Shown: positions 47,701 through 58,869, counted from the stretch's first letter. The stretch: 64,000 bases of DNA from Agelaius tricolor (GCA_023055355.1 JALJCS010000028.1:8308418-8372417), one strand, 5' to 3'. Notes: generated by a model from the letters alone, not told the origin. A program made the numbers and translations.

Positions 47701-50700
47701 CTGAGCTGATCATGAACTCAGCCCACAGCAGCTGGAATTGTGTCATCTGGCTCTGAGACACCCAGACCTTATCAGCCTCTGATTATTGTGTGTACTGAAG
47801 GAGGGCTTGGAGCTGAGCCCTCTGTGGCTCCACACAGCTCAGGAGGAAATGGCTTCAGCTCATCCTTCTCTCTTTGGTCGGGTGCCTCTCGCCCTTTTCT
47901 GAAATGACATTTCAAGGGAAAGAGGCCCATCAGCAATGGCTTCTCCAGCAAAGCCTTTCCTGCTCCCACAGCTCAGACATTACCTGGGACAGAAGGTGTT
48001 TTCAGGGTCCCCCCCACTGCTGCCTTTCCAGCTGTGTCTATCCAATACAGACACACATACGTGCAATTAACTCCTGACTAATCAACAGGCTCCAGAGCAA
48101 CCACAAGTCTGGGGAACCTCATCAAGGTGATTGGATTGTCTTAATTCCCAACTCTTTTATCTACCAATGCTCCACTACTGTGTCTTCAGTCCTCAGTCCC
48201 TATTTATTTCACATGAAACAATGCTTGGACAGTATCAAGTCATAAATTCATAAACTGAAACTTTATTTTCTGTTTCAGAACTACCAGCTGCTCAGTCTAG
48301 TGACTCCTTGCCCCACAATTTTTTAGCCTCTCTGGCATATTCTCTCCCACATCAGCTGTCTTCTTGCCTTCCTAGCCCACTCCTTGCCTTTCAGCCTTTT
48401 AGTCAGATAATCCAGTTAATCTGTGCAGCCTTTAATATTTAAGTACTTCTGCTAATGCATATATAATCCTCTGATACCCAGCATGACAAGTTAGTATCTG
48501 CAACACCAGTTTGAACAGCTCAGAGTTTATGTTGTCAGTGGAACATTTAAGAAAAAAAACCAAACCCTTATCTAACAGCAATTCTCAGAGTGTCACCAGG
48601 GTGCACACATTATGTCCCAAATAGAAACACACTGCAGATAGTTCAAGTAAGGACTTTGATGTATTGGGCAGTTTTTTTCAGATGAGATGATTTTCCTTTG
48701 CATGGGATTCCCACACATCATCCCCTGGGAAGATGCCTGAAAAACAACAAACACACTGTGCACAGAAGAAACACTTTGTATTCCTAGGGTGTCCCAAATG
48801 CCTACAAACAACCTCAGCTGCATAAACAGCCACAAACCCTGAAACATTCAGGGGTATGAAGCAGGATAAATTTGATTTGGGAAAATGGTGAGCTGCAATC
48901 AAGGCAAAACCTGCAAGCCTTCACACTGTGAGTCAGGGTTTTTTGCTGCATCAGTGCAGCACAACAGCTCCAGAGATGTTAATGCAGTGTTCACTGCACA
49001 AGGCTCTTGCAAAAATCCTCAAACAGTGTCTAAATCTGTCCTTGGTGAACAGCACAGAAACCCCCTGGAAACAAAACACCACAGCAGAGTGTTTTCAACA
49101 GGTCAAACATGGTGATACAGAATGCACTCCCTATTAACAGCTGAAGAAAAATCATTTACTTCCATAAAGAGAGCAACGTTTAAAAAACACGCAGAGGACA
49201 CACACATCAGAATCCAATTCCCATTTTTCTCCTGCTGCCAGGTTTCTATCTGTACAGAGTCCACCCCCAAAGTATCAATGACCTGCATTTGAAACAAACT
49301 CTCAGCACCCACTAGCACATATGATAGAGATGCCAAGAATCTTAATTAAGGCTTACTTCATCAGTCCTAGATTTAATTACTGAGCAATATTCTTAATACA
49401 AATATCAAGCCAACCTGAATGTTAAAGGAAGTCCTGCAGAACAAAGTCCTTCCAGCAGAGCACCACTGACTCCACCAAGGTCACAAAGATGATGGAGCTG
49501 CCTGGTTACAGCAATCACAGCTCAGAACCAGCCTGACACATTTGGCTCGTATTTGATATTATATTGATTTTCTAAAACATGCCACATGCTCTCTGACACG
49601 CACACCTGAAACAGCAAAGCAGGTTCCACCTTTGATATTTCATTACTGCGTCATCCAAACTGTGAACAAAACAAGCCTCTGCATTCTCAGATGCTAAAGA
49701 AACTGAGTTTCAGAGCAATACAGACTGTTCCTAATGCTTTAATGCTATTAACCATTCATTCCATTTCCACCTAATCACGTTGTTACCAGGTGTAGCTGTT
49801 CCTGTGCTCCTTGAGCTGCCACACTGTTAATGAGGTAGGGAATGCACAGGAGCCTGAACCAGGAGCAGGGTGGGACAGTCAATCCCAGCACAACTCCCAG
49901 TCCTGGACCACACAAACATCTTCAGGTGAACACTGCTCCTCTCCACTTCACAGGTGGAAACATCTCCCAAACTGTTTGTCAGCATCAGCACATTGCTGAA
50001 CACTCCCACGTCTTAGGAAATCTCTGGAGTAACCAGCATTCCTCCAGTTGGGAAGGCAACATCGAATCCAGCTTTTCCCAAACAAAAACAAGCAACGACT
50101 GCACCAACTTCAGCAGGGAAACAGGAGCCCTGAGCTGTAAACACCCTCGTGTCTGTTGTGCAACTGGGGCATCACTGTCCCTGCTGCCCCTGAACGCCCT
50201 CAGAGCCACACTCCCACCACAGCCCCACCAGGACTCTTGGCTTGCTGGTGCTGCTGGAAGCCTGGAAAGGAACTAACAGACACTAAAGGGCCAACGAGTC
50301 TGTCTGCCTGAATAACCTGGTTAATAGGAAACCATCTATTTCAACAGGCTGGAGAGCACTGTGCAACACTCAGGTGCATTTCATCACTCGCAGCCTCTGA
50401 AGTGCCAAACATTCTATTCTGGCCCCTCAGACTGTCTAAGGCTGGCCTGCCTGCTTTGTGCAAACACAGAGATAGGAATCACTTTTTAATCTGACACCAC
50501 AGCCCATCCCCACCTTCCCAGAAAACCATCACAATACCAACAATGCCTCTATCAAAATTATTTCAAGTGAATGGGTTCCTTTTACTTTCTCTGCATAAAC
50601 CACTTCACAACTGAACAGAGTACTGGGATCCCTGCAGAAGGCAGGGGCACAATAAATCACCAAGGAAGATGCTGGCTTCCCAGAACTAGATTAAAACACT

Positions 50701-52034
50701 GATGAGTTTAAAATTCCTATTTATTTATAGTCTGAGGAGTTACATGAGGACAGCAGGAGCTCTGGATGGGCGCTGTTACTATCCAAACAAATTCCACGAG
50801 TACACCCAGGTCCAGCTTCCAGGTTCCAGGTACTGCTCTGATGTAAGTGGGGGAGGCAGAGGGGACAGAGCATTCAGGCCAGCAGAAGGGCAGTGTCTCT
50901 GAAAAACTCAAGATTTGTTTGGTTTAATATTATATCAAATAAACCTTTTACTCCAGGGACATGTCAGAGGAAACAGAAGTATCCTGTTAAGCAACAGAAA
51001 AACCAATGATCTACTATCAGACACATTTAAGCTAACAACAGGTTTCATGTTGGCTTCCTAATTACTGTCAGCTGACAAGCACTAAGGAATAGTCTATTAC
51101 TTAGATAATTAAGCTGTTAAAAAACTGAAATAAAGTATTTCTGACAAGGCCAAAAGGGCACTTAATCTGCACAACAGATGATTAAAACCTAATTTATGCC
51201 GTACAATTATCTTCCTAGACTACTATTAAAATAACTGCAATAATTTAATTTTCGAAGGGTTTCTGGTTGGTGGTTTATGGGTTAGGGCTGTTACTTTTAG
51301 CTTTTAACACAACAAACCCAATACAAGTCCTTGAAGCAAGAACAGAAGTGGGTGCCACGCCAGCTCATTCACCCACAAGTGCCAGCACCTTCTCCACCCC
51401 TGTTCCCCTGCTGGAGCTCCTGCAGGCCGGAGTGACCCCGGGATCGCTGGGCAGAACTCGCCCCGCTCTGCAGCACGGAGCTGCGGCCCGGCCGTGGGGA
51501 ACCGGGCCGTGGGCATCCCCCGGCCGTGGGGAACCGGGCCGTGGGCATCCCCCGGCCATGGGGAACCGGGCCGTGGGCATCCCCCGGCCGTGGGGAACCG
51601 AGCCGTGGGCATCACCCGGCCGTGGGCACTGGGGCCGGCATCCCCCGGCCCGGCCCGCACGTACCGGGTCATTCACCGACCGGGCCGGGCTTTGTCACCG
51701 AGCACCGCCACGTGTGGCGACAGCGCGGCCCGGGAACGCCCGGGGGTCGGGAACGGGGGCGGGAAAGGCCCCGCTCGTCTCCTGCGGGGAACGGAGCGGC
51801 GGCTGAGGGCAGCGGCCCCGGCGCGGCCCCGGTGCCCCGGGCACAGCGGGTCCCGGCCCGTGTCCACCCCGCGGGCACAGCGGGTCCCGGCCCTGCCCCG
51901 GTTCCGGGGACACAGCGGGTCCCGGCCCGTGTTCGTAGCCCGGGCACAGCGGGTCCCGGCCCTGCCCCGGTGCCCCGCACTCACCCCCCGGCGAAGAGGT
52001 GCAGCAAGGTGTTCTCCTGCGGGCCGCCCGCCAT
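38533..52034 (-). CDS. SLC25A33: SLC25A33 (PNC1), mitochondrial pyrimidine nucleotide carrier, 7 coding exons, complete
   Basis: Joined minus-strand exons: 52034-51985, 45852-45673, 43366-43289, 42286-42186, 41422-41356, 40106-39826, 38735-38533. They total 960 nt and encode 319 aa plus stop (human 321 aa). All splice sites are GT/AG and phases agree. The three carrier repeats show the Px[DE]xx[KR]-type signatures [10 protein letters not shown] (P29), [10 protein letters not shown] (P146) and YPHEVIRTRL (P251). The PIW form in repeat 2 is typical of the pyrimidine carrier subgroup (SLC25A33/36). Known role: exchange of UTP/TTP-type nucleotides across the inner mitochondrial membrane, supporting mtDNA and mtRNA synthesis; linked to IGF-1/mTOR signalling. 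Its 3' end lies about 3.7 kb upstream of the TMEM201 start, same strand. SLC25A36 is the main alternative, but the neighbour TMEM201 and the N- and C-terminal sequences favour A33. Confidence 0.97.
38853..39345. repeat. 56-bp minisatellite in SLC25A33 intron 6
   Basis: CCAGGCAGGA (one copy CCAGGCAAGA) recurs at 38881, 38937, 38993, 39049, 39105, 39161, 39217, 39272 and 39327. The spacing is 56 bp, and 55 in the last two. Units carry GGAGTTCACCAGGGAACC and ACACTGCCCTCCAGGCAGG. Confidence 0.95.
39826..40106 (-). CDS. SLC25A33: SLC25A33 coding exon 6
   Basis: Residues 160-252. [40 protein letters not shown], a variable linker with [15 protein letters not shown], then [11 protein letters not shown]. 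Acceptor TTTGTAG|A, donor CATG|GTATGT. Most of the divergence from human is in the linker between membrane helices. Confidence 0.96.
41356..41422 (-). CDS. SLC25A33: SLC25A33 coding exon 5 (carrier repeat 2 signature)
   Basis: Residues 138-158. [20 protein letters not shown], carrying the PIWxxK signature. Acceptor TTTTCAG|CC, donor GGAA|GTGAGT. Only 67 nt long. Confidence 0.95.
42186..42286 (-). CDS. SLC25A33: SLC25A33 coding exon 4
   Basis: Residues 104-136. [15 protein letters not shown], then [15 protein letters not shown]. Acceptor CCACAG|A, donor TCTGCAG|GTGAG. A second GCAGGT nine bases earlier is an in-frame alternative donor, but the downstream phase and human alignment support the one used here. 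Confidence 0.94.
43289..43366 (-). CDS. SLC25A33: SLC25A33 coding exon 3
   Basis: Residues 78-102. [20 protein letters not shown] and GVAPS, the matrix helix and even-numbered membrane helix of repeat 1. Acceptor TTTAAG|G, donor TCAAG|GTAAAT. The acceptor's last bases are AAG, slightly weak but preceded by a pyrimidine stretch. Confidence 0.94.
43367..45672 (-). other. SLC25A33: SLC25A33 intron 2
   Basis: Non-coding, 2.3 kb. Its one clear feature is a 22-bp triplication at about 43977-44043 with the core TTTCACAGTTTGCTCTCCAG. Confidence 0.7.
45673..45852 (-). CDS. SLC25A33: SLC25A33 coding exon 2 (carrier repeat 1)
   Basis: Residues 18-76 with split codons. [20 protein letters not shown] is the first carrier signature; it continues through [20 protein letters not shown] to PGLFSVL. 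Acceptor TTTGCAG|G, donor CTCAA|GTGAGT. Confidence 0.96.
51490..51640. repeat. 32-bp GC-rich tandem repeat
   Basis: GCCGTGGGGA-type phrases at 51491, 51523, 51555, 51587 and a partial copy at 51619. Units contain AACCGGGCCGTGGGCATC. Confidence 0.9.
51835..51975. repeat. 34-38-bp GC-rich tandem repeat beside SLC25A33 exon 1
   Basis: CACAGCGGGTCCCGGCCC occurs four times (about 51842, 51876, 51911, 51946), alternating CGTGT and TGCCCCGG endings, which suggests a two-unit higher-order period of about 70 bp. Confidence 0.85.
51985..52034 (-). CDS. SLC25A33: SLC25A33 coding exon 1
   Basis: ATG at 52034-52032 in CACCGCCATGG, a good start context. It encodes [16 protein letters not shown] and two bases of the next Gly. 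Donor GG|GTGAGTG. Human begins [19 protein letters not shown]. The bases just upstream form an imprecise CTCATC/ATC repeat in the 5' UTR (52035-52075). Confidence 0.94.
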
Positions 52035-52230
52035 GGCGGTGATGAGGACGATGAGGATGAGGATGAGGATGATGAAGGGCAGGGCGGTGCCGGCTCCCGG
52101 TGTCACCGCCGGGCCGCGCGCCGAACGGGCCGCGCGCGCGTGACGCCGCCGGGGGGGCGCGGCCGGCGGCCGCGCGTGACGTCACTGCAGGGAGACACCG
52201 CCCCCTCCTTGACGTCACGGGGCAGCCGAA
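52035..52230 (-). promoter_or_regulatory. SLC25A33: SLC25A33 CpG promoter with two CREs
   Basis: CpG-dense upstream region. Perfect palindromic TGACGTCA at 52177-52184 and 52210-52217, plus a half-type TGACG at 52141. CREB/ATF factors bind such sites (established). The use here is inferred from position about 145-180 bases above the ATG. Confidence 0.7.
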
Positions 52231-52429
52231 GACGAAAATAAAATCATTTTAGGGATCATCTAATCCCAAACCTGCCGCGAATGTTTAGGGACGAGGTGCA
52301 GGTTACTGGGAGGTGTTACAGCGCCGGTAGAGCAGCCACAGGCTTTGTGTGGGGCGCGCTGTGGATAAAGAACACCCGGTCAGCAGGGAGGCGCCACACC
52401 AGGCCAGCTCCACGCGGCTCACTGCGAGA

Positions 52430-52651
52430 TTTTCACCAAAACGGTCCCTTTTCCACCCAAAGCGGTCCCTTTATTACCAAAACGATCCCTTTTCTACCAA
52501 AACTGTCTCTTTTCCACCAAAACGATCCCTTTTCCACGAAAATGGTTCATTTTCCACCAAAACGTTCCCTTTTCCACATAAACGGTCTCTTTTCCACACA
52601 AACTATCCCTTTTCCACCCAAACTGTCCCATTTCCACCCAATCCGTCCCTT
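52430..52651. repeat. 20-bp tandem repeat, 11 diverged copies
   Basis: Units like TTTCCACCAAAACGATCCCT follow each other without gaps from 52430 to 52651. Most are 20 bp, and positions 10-17 vary most. Confidence 0.9.
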
Positions 52652-52654
52652 TCC

Positions 52655-52980
52655 CGCCGGGTTCTGCCGCAGCGCCCTCTGCCGCGCCGTCCCGGCGGTG
52701 TCCCGGTGCCGCGGTGACCGCAGCGCCGCTCCGGCACCGAGCCCGAGCCGCGGGTGAGCCGAGCTCTGGGGATGGGAGCTATGGGTCAGCTCTCCCGCCC
52801 CATGGCCGGCAGCACGCTGGAAGCAATGCCAGACCCTGATGTGACTGTCCCGCTGAGCCCACGGAGCAGTGTGACACGCCGGGTCCGCACCGCTCCCAGC
52901 CGCTCCCTGCCCGAGCACCGCTTCACAGAGAACAGTTACTGAGCCCTGGGCCACCTGCCCTGCCCCGGCCGGGCTCCTTC
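52655..52980. other. GC-rich segment, possible divergent first exon
   Basis: CpG-rich to about 52770, with a donor-like CGCGGGTGAGCCG near 52750 on plus. No protein recognised. Confidence 0.25.
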
Positions 52981-53436
52981 CTGCAGCGCGGCTCCGGCCC
53001 GGTCAGCGCGGCTCCGGCCCGGTCAGAGCGGCTCCGGCCCGGTCAGAGCGGCTCCGGCCCGGTCAGCGCGGCTCCGGCCCGGTTAGAGCGGCTCCGGCCC
53101 GGTTAGAGCGATTCCGGCCCGGTTAGAGCGGCTTCGGCCCGGTTAGAGCGGCTTCGGCCCGGTCAGAGCGGCTCCGGCCCGGTCAGCGCGGCTCCGGCCC
53201 GGTTAGAGCGGCTCCGGCCCGGTTAGAGCGATTCCGGCCCGGTTAGAGCGGCTTCGGCCCGGTTAGAGCGGCTCCGGCCCGGTTAGAGCGATTCCGGCCC
53301 GGTTAGAGCGGCTCCGGCCCGGTTAGAGCGATTCCGGCCCGGTTAGAGCGGCTCCGGCCCGGTTAGAGCGGCTCCGGCCCGGTTAGAGCGGCTCCGGCCC
53401 GGTTAGAGCGGCTCCGGCCCGGTCAGCGCGGCTGGG
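52981..53436. repeat. 20-bp GC-rich minisatellite, about 22 copies, with 120-bp higher-order period
   Basis: The unit GCTCCGGCCCGGTTAGAGCG repeats in strict 20-bp register. Variants are TCAGA, TCAGC and TTAGA, and GCTCC, GCTTC and ATTCC. The six-unit block 53041-53160 is repeated at 53161-53280 with a single base change that I can see. Confidence 0.97.
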
Positions 53437-53439
53437 CCA

Positions 53440-56005
53440 GGTGCTGCACACATTCCCCAGGCACAGCGCTCCTCACCGGGCTGCAGGACAGGATCCTCGG
53501 CAGGATCCTCGGCAGGATGCTCGGCAGCTCCTTCCCCAGCAGAGAGCACTGCAGGAGCAGCGTTCGCAGCAGAACCGCCCGGGAGCTGCAGGGGTTGGGC
53601 ACAGAATTGGTCTTGGGCAGCCTGGCTGTACCTTTGCCTGGAAATGCCTAAATGACTCTGAAGGAGCTCCCTTGTGGCTCCTGTTCCCCCTCACCAAACA
53701 CGTCTGCAAGGAGAGATCAGCTGTAAAAAGCTCAGATTTCTCTGAAGCCATGGCACACAAAGCCATTGCACTCTTTGTTTGAGCCAGACAGCAAAAATTC
53801 TCCCAGCTTCCCGGGCATCATCACCTTGATTTTCCTTGTCCTTGGCCAGGTGGGATGAGGAGCTGTGCTTGCTCGTAGCTGATTGCCCAGCCTCAGCAGC
53901 TGTACAGCTGTGCTGTGCATGGAATGCCCCCCTTGCCCATTGCCATTCCTGGTCCTGATCCCACACTGGGCTGGGTATGGACTGTCCAGTCCCCCACATG
54001 CTGCCCTTACAGAGGGACATTGCTGGAGAATCAATCTCTCCCTCAGCCATGCAGGGTTTGAGCTCCTCCATCCCCTCACCCCTGGGAGCTGCAGGAGCTG
54101 TGGGGGCAGCAGGGAAACCAGAGCAGGGCAGGTTCTGTGTCATGCTGAGGATCATCAGAGTTCTCAGAGCAGAATGGGCCAGATCTGGGAAAACTCTGTG
54201 CTCCAGACACTGCTGGTACAGCCTGCTGAGCATTTCTAGGGAATTTCATCAGGACAAATGTGCACAGAGCGCTGTGGCCTCCACAGATCAGACACCGCAG
54301 GAGCCACATCAGGGGAAGTTCCTGAATTACTGCCATGCCAGTGCAGCAGGAACCCAACCAGGAAAGGCTCGAGCTGGCTATTCCTGGGCCTTGTTTTGTC
54401 TGGTGGCTTCCTACAAACTGGAGCAAGGAGTCACCAGCTTGTTCCACATCATTAGCTGCTGGCAGCTTCCCAAGCATTACCAGCACAGCCTGGATCTCAC
54501 CCAGTGTCTTTGAGATGAAAGGCATTGCAGCACCACTGCACTCACTGTTTCAGGTCCCAGTCCAGCTCCCACTCAAGGCAGTTCCTCTTTTTCCACTGAC
54601 TGCAGCTGGAGCTGGGTCTGACATTGCTGTAGCACATCTGTCTCCAGCCCTGAGTTAGGTGAAATATTGGTAAAATAGTCCAAAACAACAGATAGGGGTC
54701 TGAAACCCTGCTATTTTCTGGCATCAAATAGAAACCAGCCACACAGTCAAGCAGGAGCATGAGGAATTCTGTTTCCTTCCTGGAAACACTGAAGGTCTGA
54801 GCTCAGAGCAGCCCAAGCCCCTGGTGACAGGAGTCTGGTGTCTGTGGGGGCTCTCACTCTTTCCAAGTGCATCCCTGCCACCACAGGAATCTCTCTGGTG
54901 GTGATGCACATCCTGATAAACGGCACTCATCTGCCCTCAGAGCAGCTGGGGTCACTGCTCAGATTTTGGGAGCAGCCCTGGGAGGCATGCATGTCCAAAG
55001 GAGTATCCAAAGGCATAATGAAGACTGTGTAGCACCCAAGAACACAGTGAGGGGACACATCATGGGCTATTCTGTCAGCAAAGTCCTGTTGGGAGTACTT
55101 TGGGTGATTTGATGGACACCCCAAAGGCTGTGAAGCAAATGCACACAGCTTGAATTCCTCCTGTCCCCCATTCTGCAGGGTGGTTGCTGACTCCTCCTGT
55201 TTCCCATGTGGGTGATGAGGCACAGGAGGAGCAGGCAGGGATGAGGCCAGGGCCTGCAAGGTGAGCAGAGCTCCTGCATCCCTGGCAGTGCAGTGCAAAT
55301 GCAGCCCAAAGAGCCAAACAGAGGGTGTATGGTCAGATATAGGGGATACTGTCAGATATAGGGGGTATTGTCAGATATAGGCAGAAAGAATCCTGATTTT
55401 TGGAGGATTAAAAGGGGATCAATGGAGCAGAGTGGCAGCATCCCCTCATGTGAACCAACTTCCCTCCATCACCACAGCAAGCTCCTCTGCAGGCAGGACT
55501 GGGATTAATGGGAAACAGATGGGAGCAGAGTCAGAGATCCAGGGCTCAGGAGGAGCAGCTGAGGCAAAAGGAGCTACCTGGACCCCATTCAGGAGTGAGC
55601 TCAGGGACCAAGCATCCCGTGAATGGGGAGTGGGCTGGGTGGGGAGCTGGGGGGCAGGGTCCAGTGTGGTGCTTCCCACCCTGCCAGGGCAGCAGGCCAG
55701 CCTGGGAGGAGCATTCCAGCTCCAGCACGGCCAGGGGGGTCACTGGCCACAGCCTGCATCTCCCACACTGCCCCTCCTGCCTGCCCTCCCAGGTTAAAGT
55801 GTCATTAAATGTCACCAGGGCCACTGAGGGGGCACGGAGGGGACACTGCTTCCTGCTGGGGACTAAGGACAATGCTGAAACACAAGTGAACAGAACATTA
55901 TTATGGAGCAGAGTGAGGGCTGCTCCCAATCTGAGCCCTGGTGTGATGGTGACAGCTGCAGCACCCCCGTGCTCTGCAGTCCCCAGCTGTAACCACAGCA
56001 GAAAT
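53440..56005. other. non-coding, no gene recognised
   Basis: Open frames here have no recognisable domain. A 10-bp GGCAGGATCC-type repeat lies at about 53490-53525, and a short triplication of GTCAGATATAGG lies at about 55333-55381. Confidence 0.5.
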
Positions 56006-56009
56006 GTGG

Positions 56010-56420
56010 TGGGAACATTGTCAGTGTGACACACATCTGCTCCTGGTTCTCTGCAGTTTAACTCACAAAACACTGGGAACATTCCCAGTGTGGCACACAT
56101 CTGTCTGCCCTGCCCCTGGCTCTCTGCACTGTAACTCACAAAACACTGAGAACATTCTCAGTGTGACACACATCTGCTCCTGTTTCTCTGCAGTTTAACT
56201 CACAAAACACTGGGAACATTCTCAGTGTGGCACACATCTGTCTGCCCTGCCCCTGGTTCTCTGCAGTTTAACTCACAAAACACTGGGAACATTCTCAGTG
56301 TGGCACACATCTGTCCCTGTTTCTCTGCAGTGTAACTCACAAAACACTGGGAACATTCTCAGTGTGGCTCACATCTGTCTGCCCTGCCCCTGGTTCTCTG
56401 CACTGTAACTCACAGAATGC
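56010..56420. repeat. alternating 73/64-bp tandem repeat
   Basis: ACTCACA recurs at 56061, 56134, 56198, 56271, 56335 and 56408, giving spacings 73, 64, 73, 64, 73. Units contain CACAAAACACTGGGAACATT and GTGTGGCACACATCTGTCTG, so the true period is about 137 bp. Confidence 0.93.
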
Positions 56421-58790
56421 CTGCAAGGTGAAACCTCTGTCATCTCAGCAATACCTCCCACCTCCTCGGGTTTGCAGATAATCACTTGATGCGATCTTTC
56501 CCTTAAAATAAGGATTGGTGATTTTTGAAGAGGGATTAAATAACTGGAGGGAGGATGGAGTGCACAGAGGAGAGGAGCTCAGTTACCAAAGGCTCTGCTG
56601 TTTTATTAGCTAACATCAGCATAAAGTGCTCAGTAAAATGGCTGCCCATCCCATCACTTTTATTACCTTCCACATCTGCTTTTTTATTGTCATTAGCTTA
56701 GCTTTAAACAATCCCTTCCAACCTTTCCCGTGTCTTGATCTTTGCTGTCCTCACTCCAGAGTTAAGTAACAAGGTTGTAAGCAACATTTTCCATGCCTTA
56801 CAGTGCAAGGTTCATTGGGTCACGCCAGGAGCTCTTCCTTTCCCTCATCCCTGACACCCTGGCTCTGTGCACACTCCCTGAAACCACCAGGGCTCTCCCT
56901 GCAACATTAAAGCTCTGCCTGACCTTCAGATTTGTCCCAGTAAATCTTCTGTCCAGCATGGCCTTAAAACAATCTGTTCCAACAGCCCAAGATGAGGATT
57001 AAGTTTTATAGCAACAAAAGCAATAATTGCTACAATTTGAACATACTTTCCCCTGGATTTGTTTTTTTATTCAGCGAAGGAGGATTTTCATTTAAATGTG
57101 TTCTGTAACATCACAAATGGATACAGGAGCAATGAGCCAACAGCAGGGCTCTTGCAATAAACCTCTCAAGGACTCTGTGTCCTATTGTCACAGCTTTATG
57201 GGCACTGCCTCTTTTTCTATGGATCTGACACTGTCAGCCACCAGATCCTCCAGAAATCTCCTCAGCCAGCTCCCCAAGAACTCCAGAAGAAGCTGCAATG
57301 CCCTGAAACATCTCAGGATTTCTCTGGGGGCGGAATCTGAGCACCAGGATCCCTCAAAGCTCAGCCCTTTCCCCTTTTCCTGCTGCTGCAAGAGCTTCCC
57401 CAGCCCAGGCAGTGCCCTGAGTGCTCCCATGCAGAGTCCTGGGGCTGGGACAGGTGGGACAGATGTGGCAGATGTGGCAGATGCTGCCTTGCTCCAGCTG
57501 TGGCTGCTCACCAGAGGTGAGTGCTGTGCTGCAGGCACAGGGACAAGGTGAGAGGAGGAAGCCTAGAGGGAAGGGAACCTCTCCCACCAAGAATTTGTGC
57601 TTTGTACCCTCCACTCTGCTTCTCAGCCAGCCCCTGAAATGAAAACCATGTGGAGGGGTGGAGCAGGAGGGCAGGGATTTATGGGTTGTTTTATAGGAGA
57701 TGATATAAAACACTTCTATGTCAAGTTCTCTGTTGTGTTAATTTCCTTTCTCCTTCTCTTGCTGGTTCCTGAACCACATGCAGGAGAGATCCAGGCTCTG
57801 TGCAGTGACAGAATAAATCCACCTGGAATGCCTGTGGCCAGTGCCCAGCCCACCCTTTCTGTTAGCATGCCATTTATTGGGGATTATGGGACACAAAACC
57901 TGGAGCCAGGGCATGTCTTTGTGCTGTGGGCACCTCAGCCTTGTGGGTTCAGCAGCTGTGCTGAACTGTGCCCTGAATGCCACCTTTAAATCTGATCCTC
58001 AGGATCCCACTGCAGGTTTAATCCCACTGTAAGGCCTACATGGCTCAGTGTAAGGGGATGAGCAGGTAAATGAGGGAGAATTATTCCTGTTTTATGTGAT
58101 GGTGTGATGGTGGCAGGAGCAGCTCAGCCTGGCTCACTCTGCTGGGAGCTCCCAGCCCAGGCTGAGCTGGGCCGCTCTGGCTTGCACCAGGAGCTTTGCA
58201 CTGAGGATTTTATGGGGCTCCCTGGGACCAGGAGCAGCGGCAGCCCCCCTCCCCTGCCTCCTCGCCCTCTGTGGAGCTGTTTCACAGTGATGATCTGAAG
58301 TCAGTGTTTAGCTGTTGCCCAGGTGACAGCTCAAACACGCCTCACCTCGTGGCCTCCCTGCAGCTCCACGGGGCTGGGAAGCAGAGCTGGTGCCAGGCCT
58401 GAGGAAATGAGCTTTGCAGCCTCCCCGGGACAGCCCAGAGCTCTGCAGATTCCAGGGCAGGCAGCTCATCCAGCTCACAGCGCTGACACAGCCCCCAGAG
58501 CATCCCCCTGTGCAGAGGCACCATCCCGGCACCCCAGCAGCTCTGGGATGGACCCTCGGGGCAGTGCCCCACTCTGGGGGTGCCACAGCCCCACACAGCC
58601 CTGCAGGACACTGCCCTGAGCCCTGGCACAGGAGCTGGCACAGGAGCTGGGCTCCCAGAGCCCTGCAGGGGCCAGCAGTGGCAGCCACTCGGCAATGCTC
58701 GCTCCAGCAGCTCCTGCAGTCACCAGCAATGTGGTCTGGGTGAAGAGGATCTGTCAGGGCTGCTGTCCCTCCTGCAGCCCTCACATCCCC
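56421..58790. other. non-coding, no gene recognised
   Basis: AT-rich to 57100, then mixed. No coding exon with splice support on either strand. Confidence 0.5.
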
Positions 58791-58850
58791 TGTGCTCAGC
58801 TCCCAAGGCAGCCTCACATCCCCTGTGCTCAGCTCCCAAGGCAGAGCTCA
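58785..58850. repeat. 32-bp duplication
   Basis: CTCACATCCCCTGTGCTCAG followed by CTCCCAAGGCAG occurs twice in tandem. Confidence 0.85.
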
Positions 58851-58869
58851 CCCCTGGCACTGCTGCTGC

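Larger units (their letters stand above)
45853..51984 (-). other. SLC25A33: SLC25A33 intron 1 (6.1 kb)
   Basis: Non-coding. Becomes CpG-rich from about 51420 toward exon 1 and contains two GC-rich tandem repeats (51490-51640, 51835-51975). No nested coding exon was recognised. Confidence 0.7.

Noticed and set aside
51267..52241. Several open frames of 100-205 codons on both strands near SLC25A33 exon 1
   Set aside because: Repeat- and GC-driven frames; only the 50-nt exon 1 on minus has support.
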